A model generated the notes under the pieces. It had not been told where the DNA came from. It made no database searches and was given only the letters and a program-made list of their open reading frames with translations. From NCBI GenBank assembly GCA_017535435.1, contig JAFXTY010000010.1:1-46126 (forward strand): a DNA stretch of 46,126 nucleotides. Direction: 5' to 3'. This document shows, one piece after another, positions 42,631 through 46,126 of this stretch (position 1 is the first letter of the stretch; every line of letters begins with the position of its first letter). The stretch is from Spirochaetia bacterium (lineage in GTDB: Bacteria > Spirochaetota > Spirochaetia > CADAEX01). The translations under genes were made by a program, and so were the position numbers.

Positions 42631-43073
42631 AAAGAGTGTTTCAGATTGCAGTTGTTCTTGCTCTCATAGTTCTGACAGTGTTTGCTGTCTGTCTCTATAA
42701 AAAGCAGAATGTCTATACAGAACGCACCCTTTTCTTTGTGGAGCCTGTATCCAAGGCTGTGGTCATGGAGCACCGGCTTATAGCCGAAAAACATGATCTT
42801 GAGCTTAATGTGGAGCTCCTTATCAAGGACGAGCTTCTGGGGCCATCCCTCCTGGTCAGGGACAGTGTGTTCCCATCCGGCACAAAGCTTAATCATGTGA
42901 TGCTGCGTTCCGGCATCCTCTATGCCGACTTAAGCTCCGAGGCTATGTTCCCATCGGCCCACAGCGGCCTCAACTTCGAGGACAGCATACGGATACTGGA
43001 AGAGACCATCTCCTTCAACTTCCCGGATATAAAAAACATAGTAGTTACTATTGACGGAAGCATTCCCAACTAA
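42627..43073 (+). CDS. GerMN-domain membrane protein
   Basis: A 148-residue protein with an N-terminal membrane segment (about 7-25). The domain from about 40 (LFFVEPVSKAVVMEHRLIA; LLGPSLLVRDSVFPSGTKLNHVMLRSGILYADLS split by loops; LEETISFNFPDIKNIVVTIDG) is a GerMN domain, found in spore germination GerM and in lipoproteins of non-spore-formers. The coupling with an amidase gene points to an envelope or peptidoglycan role here. Confidence 0.8.
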   Translation: MKRVFQIAVVLALIVLTVFAVCLYKKQNVYTERTLFFVEPVSKAVVMEHRLIAEKHDLELNVELLIKDELLGPSLLVRDSVFPSGTKLNHVMLRSGILYADLSSEAMFPSAHSGLNFEDSIRILEETISFNFPDIKNIVVTIDGSIPN

Positions 43074-43077
43074 AGTA

Positions 43078-43106
43078 TTGACATTTTTTTTGCAGTGTTA
43101 TATAAA
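43078..43106 (+). promoter_or_regulatory. tRNA-Phe promoter
   Basis: TTGACA (consensus, 43078-43083), 17 bp, TATAAA (43101-43106). The mature tRNA begins 13 bp further on. The -35 starts 5 bp after the GerMN stop codon. Confidence 0.88.
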
Positions 43107-43119
43107 CATCTATGGTCAA

Positions 43120-43192
43120 GCCGCTGTAGCTCAGTTGGTAGAGCAATAGACTGAAAATCTATGTGTCATCAGTTCGATTCTGATCGGTGGCA
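43120..43192 (+). tRNA. tRNA-Phe (anticodon GAA)
   Basis: A 73-nt cloverleaf. Acceptor GCCGCTG (43120-43126) with CGGTGGC (43185-43191), discriminator A43192. D arm GCTC/GAGC, anticodon stem ATAGA/TCTAT around CTGAAAA with GAA at 43153-43155, T arm ATCAG/CTGAT with TTCGATT. CCA is not encoded and must be added. Confidence 0.96.
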
Positions 43193-43196
43193 GCTT

Positions 43197-43227
43197 AAAC
43201 TGGATCTTTTAGGTCCAGTTTTTTTTT
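43197..43227 (+). terminator. Terminator after tRNA-Phe
   Basis: AAACTGGA (43197-43204) with TCCAGTTT (43214-43221) around TCTTTTAGG, then a run of T to 43227. Confidence 0.9.
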
Positions 43228-43265
43228 GCTTGATTATACTTTAATAAATAGATATACTTTTTACG

Positions 43266-43889
43266 ATGAAACATTTAAATAAAAAATTAATTCTATTGCT
43301 TACTTTGTTTGTTTTCATATCTGGTTCAATTTTTGCCGCATCTGATGATGAGGATGACGACAGAGACACATATGTGGAAAGCTTTACCATGGGCGACCAG
43401 ATGTTCTTTATAAACGGTGGTGTTTTTATTCCGCTGTTCTTTTTTGACCGAAGCTATGATTTCGGTAAGACTAATCTGACCTTGGGCGGCACAGGATCTC
43501 TCTGCTGGCAGGTATTCCTCTCCAACCATATATCGGTAGGAGCAGAGCTTGGTGGTATGTTTGCTTTAAGCCCTAATAAACGGGTTCTATATATGATACC
43601 ACTTACAGCCAAGGCAACATATTGGATCAGATTTTATCCCTTTGAGATACCTATATCCCTTGGATTGGGTGGTAACCTCTCAATTCTTGAGGAGGCGGCT
43701 CATATTGATTTCATAGCCAAGCCAAGCATAGGCTTCTTTTGGAATTTTAACGAGGAGTGGGCTTTCGGAGCAAATGCAACCTATTGGTTTGTACCGCAGA
43801 TATACTCTGGGAGCGGAATGGTCGAAAGTGGTCACAGTATGTTCGGTAACTTCATGGATGTGACACTCTCTGTACTTTTCAGGTTCTAG
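43266..43889 (+). CDS. Predicted outer-membrane beta-barrel protein
   Basis: A 207-residue protein with a signal peptide (KKLILLLTLFVFISGSIFAAS, cleavage after about residue 25). A short acidic stretch (DDEDDDRD) is followed by alternating amphipathic strands and a C-terminal aromatic end SVLFRF, the usual beta-barrel assembly signal. Size fits an eight-strand barrel (OmpW-like); T. pallidum has comparable small barrels. Function unknown. The next gene, a lipoprotein, begins 9 bp later. Confidence 0.72.
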   Translation: MKHLNKKLILLLTLFVFISGSIFAASDDEDDDRDTYVESFTMGDQMFFINGGVFIPLFFFDRSYDFGKTNLTLGGTGSLCWQVFLSNHISVGAELGGMFALSPNKRVLYMIPLTAKATYWIRFYPFEIPISLGLGGNLSILEEAAHIDFIAKPSIGFFWNFNEEWAFGANATYWFVPQIYSGSGMVESGHSMFGNFMDVTLSVLFRF

Positions 43890-43898
43890 GGGGCAGGT

Positions 43899-45059
43899 AT
43901 GGATAAAAAGATTCTTTCTTTGGTTCTTGTTCTTATCACCATACCTCTGCTTTTCTCATGCAACGAGAGTGAGATTGGTATTTTCTATGGACTCAGACAT
44001 GAGAAGAAAGTTAAGAATTATGCACTGCCTGACCATTGTTCTTCTGAGACCATGATCAAGACAGATGGTTATCTTTATGTTGCCGCCAGCTCTATTTATA
44101 AGAAAAGAGCCGAGGGTGGCGAACTGGACTGGCATAAGATAAAATCTCCTGAAGATTATCATAACGTAACTGAGATGGGGCTGGCTAACGGCACTATCTT
44201 TATCCTGGCCTACGATGAAGATGATGCAGTGCCATATCTTTTCAGCGGCTCTGGCGACGGCAGCTGGGAAAAGAAAGATACCTCGACAATAGAAAAAACC
44301 ATATCCCGAATGAGGGTGGTCAACGATGTCATCTTCATCACCGACAGGTCTGGCAATCTCTATTATTCAGACGATTATGGCGATTCTTTCACCAAGGATG
44401 ATTCCCGTTCTCCTCTTTTCAGCACTTCCACAGGAAACTTCGATATAACTTATGGCGGTGGCAGCTATTATCTGAATGCACAGTATGATCTTTACAGAGG
44501 CGCTCCCGGCGGCTGGACAGAGTTTTCCCCGACCCATGATGGAAAGAAATGGAAGGATAAAGAGGATGTCTTTAACCGGCTCTATTATGATGAGGATGAT
44601 GACCGGCTCTATACAGCAGACAATTCAGGCTATATTTATGCTGTGGACTCACCATCTGGTGCTTCCGGTTCTTCCTGGGTAAAGAGTGACAGTCATGCTT
44701 CAAGCGGTATGGGTTTGCAGGGGCTTGCAGTGCTGCGTATCCCAACTTCCGCAGGCTCTGAGCATAAGATGCTTGTGGCAGGTTCTGGAATCAATGCAGG
44801 CCGTGGTTATTTCGAAGTGCATAACCCCCGTACATCGAACCGGGATTATCTTGATCCAAAACGGCCGCGGCATAGTGTAGAGATTCTAAGCAATTATTAC
44901 GACTATATGTCTTTTGATATTTCCAAGGCAGCTATAAATTCATTCTTTGTGGATGATTATGGTGACGGCAATTTTGACTTATATGCCCTGACCTTTGGCT
45001 ACGGTGTTTGGAAAAACACCAACAAGGGCGGCTACGTGCGTGGCTGGAACCAGGAATAG
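43899..45059 (+). CDS. Lipoprotein with propeller-like repeats
   Basis: A 386-residue protein with a lipoprotein signal (KKILSLVLVLITIPLLFSC, lipobox LFSC, Cys 21). The mature part has repeated segments like GNLYYSDDYGDSFTKDDS and RLYTADNSGYIYAVDSPSG, resembling BNR/sortilin-type beta-propeller blades, and ends YGVWKNTNKGGYVRGWNQE. Probably a cell-surface or periplasmic binding or scaffold protein. No named family recognised. Paired with the upstream barrel protein; GGGGGCAGG gives the ribosome site. Confidence 0.65.
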   Translation: MDKKILSLVLVLITIPLLFSCNESEIGIFYGLRHEKKVKNYALPDHCSSETMIKTDGYLYVAASSIYKKRAEGGELDWHKIKSPEDYHNVTEMGLANGTIFILAYDEDDAVPYLFSGSGDGSWEKKDTSTIEKTISRMRVVNDVIFITDRSGNLYYSDDYGDSFTKDDSRSPLFSTSTGNFDITYGGGSYYLNAQYDLYRGAPGGWTEFSPTHDGKKWKDKEDVFNRLYYDEDDDRLYTADNSGYIYAVDSPSGASGSSWVKSDSHASSGMGLQGLAVLRIPTSAGSEHKMLVAGSGINAGRGYFEVHNPRTSNRDYLDPKRPRHSVEILSNYYDYMSFDISKAAINSFFVDDYGDGNFDLYALTFGYGVWKNTNKGGYVRGWNQE

Positions 45060-45064
45060 ACCTG

Positions 45065-46126
45065 ATGAAGAAAATATCTGTTATTACCTTTAAGATACTG
45101 ACTATAGTGGTCGGTGCCAGCATCCTGTTGTGCACAGCCCTTTTTTTCGTAGGATTCTACCAGTTTGACCGTCAGTTCGATAGACAGTACCGCACTACAA
45201 TGATTTCTATAGCCAAGACAGCCCGGGACTCTCTGAACGCAGACCTTTTCCCTAAGTACCTTGAGACCAGCCTGCCGGACGGCTCCTGGTATGCTGTGCA
45301 TGACATACTTCAGCGGCTTGTCAACGACTTTGAGCTTAACCTTATGTATGTCTCCTATGTGGAGCCACCTGATTATAGCAAAATCCACTATATCTATAAC
45401 CCGGTGCGTACCGGCAGCAAGTACAAGGAGTTCCCCCTTGGACATTTTGAGGTTTATAAGCAGCCTATCTATAACAATTCTGTGAAGCGGGTCTTCGAGA
45501 AAGGGGAGACCATAGTCCGCAACACATTGAATACCAGGACCGGAGCCCACATAACTGCCAACATTCCTGTCCGGAACCACCTTGGAAAGGTAGTGGCAGT
45601 GCTTGGTGCACAGAAGTCTGTGGCAGAGTTTGCCAAAGTCCGCCAGAACTATTTCTTCTGGACCATGGGTATTGAGCTCTTCTTCATCTTTATTTATATA
45701 ATACTTTTGTCATCATATTTCAGAAAAACATTCATAAGACCTATTGTCAGCATAACCAGGGAGGCACAGCGGTTTGCGGCAGACTCAAACCATACCTCCG
45801 ACATCCTTGAGAGGGTAAAGAACCATGATGAGATAGGTACTCTGGCCAAATCCATCAACAAGATGGAGAATGATATCAGGGATTATATCACAAACCTTAC
45901 CAAGGTGACCTCCGAAAAGGAAAGGATGAACACTGAGCTGAACATTGCCACTAGTATCCAGGCGGGCCTTCTTACAACCAAGCCTATATGCACAGACACA
46001 GTATCTGTAATGGCCTGCATGACCCCTGCCAAGGAAGTGGGCGGCGATTTCTACGATTATTCGCTCCTTGGCGATGAGCATGTGGTTATCATTGTTGCCG
46101 ATGTTTCGGGCAAGGGAGTTCCTGCC
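45065..46126 (+). CDS. HAMP-domain SpoIIE/PP2C-type phosphatase, N-terminal part
   Basis: The frame from ATG 45065 stays open to the window edge (354 residues). It has a first membrane helix (about 9-31), a ~165-residue extracytoplasmic domain, a second helix (about 200-220), then a HAMP linker (SSYFRKTFIRPIVSITREAQRF; DEIGTLAKSINKM). A coiled coil leads to the start of the phosphatase: IATSIQAGLL, EVGGDFYDY, VADVSGKGVPA, with the conserved Asp residues for metal. Such proteins (RsbU/SpoIIE family) dephosphorylate anti-sigma antagonists in response to a signal. The catalytic domain continues past the window. Confidence 0.9.
   Translation, partial: MKKISVITFKILTIVVGASILLCTALFFVGFYQFDRQFDRQYRTTMISIAKTARDSLNADLFPKYLETSLPDGSWYAVHDILQRLVNDFELNLMYVSYVEPPDYSKIHYIYNPVRTGSKYKEFPLGHFEVYKQPIYNNSVKRVFEKGETIVRNTLNTRTGAHITANIPVRNHLGKVVAVLGAQKSVAEFAKVRQNYFFWTMGIELFFIFIYIILLSSYFRKTFIRPIVSITREAQRFAADSNHTSDILERVKNHDEIGTLAKSINKMENDIRDYITNLTKVTSEKERMNTELNIATSIQAGLLTTKPICTDTVSVMACMTPAKEVGGDFYDYSLLGDEHVVIIVADVSGKGVPA

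Overview
The window looks like chromosomal DNA of a spirochaete, most likely a host-associated Treponema. The evidence is the gene content and order (mnmG-rsmG; grpE-dnaK-dnaJ-xseA-xseB; infC-rpmI-rplT followed by zapA-like genes), many small lipoproteins and signal-peptide proteins without recognisable families, a long membrane-anchored coiled-coil protein of a type seen in spirochaetes, and frequent TTG starts. The species assignment is inference; no 16S gene is present.

Layout. 1-2.6 kb: tail of mnmG, rsmG, nudC. 2.7-6.2 kb: a four-gene biotin-dependent, Na+-pumping acyl-CoA decarboxylase (methylmalonyl-CoA decarboxylase type). 6.3-8.4 kb: HAD phosphatase and a coiled-coil membrane protein. 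8.4-13.7 kb: the grpE-dnaK-dnaJ chaperone set running into exonuclease VII. 13.6-17.6 kb: a DUF192 lipoprotein, a small alarmone synthetase, a K+-dependent-type membrane pyrophosphatase and a CTP-dependent polyprenol/diacylglycerol kinase-like protein. 17.7-22.1 kb: a phosphoribosyltransferase, a fused two-ATPase ECF transporter with EcfT and S component, and a creatininase-family amidohydrolase. These form one apparent operon that I read as an uptake-and-salvage system of unknown substrate.

22.1-28.5 kb is accessory. It holds AT-rich genes (an XRE regulator with two palindromic operators, a repeat lipoprotein, a PD-(D/E)XK-like protein, a zinc-ribbon protein, a small lipoprotein), an acetolactate decarboxylase paired with an M15 peptidase, a Phd/VapC toxin-antitoxin pair, a 190-bp palindromic element and two MITE-like repeats related to each other.

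28.5-30.4 kb holds the most striking feature: a complete T-box riboswitch with its own promoter, in front of an acyl-CoA synthetase. An open frame runs back through part of the T-box, so a naive gene call would hide it. The specifier region can be read as Leu, Ile or Tyr, and the acceptor-binding bulge expects a tRNA with discriminator A. I propose that this synthetase activates a branched-chain (or aryl) acid for amino-acid synthesis. 30.4-36.5 kb: folP, cdaA, cdaR-like, truA, a family 4 uracil-DNA glycosylase and priA, tightly packed.

36.5-40.6 kb is on the minus strand: infC-rpmI-rplT, a coiled-coil protein, zapA-like, then a probable 6S RNA (the zapA-ssrS order known from other bacteria), then a YD-like repeat lipoprotein and a HEAT-like protein. 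40.7-46.1 kb: an unknown protein, an N-acetylmuramoyl-L-alanine amidase, a GerMN protein, tRNA-Phe with a near-consensus promoter, an outer-membrane beta-barrel candidate, a propeller-like lipoprotein, and the first part of a HAMP/SpoIIE-type phosphatase cut by the window end.

No CRISPR array, rRNA, transposase or phage structural gene was seen.
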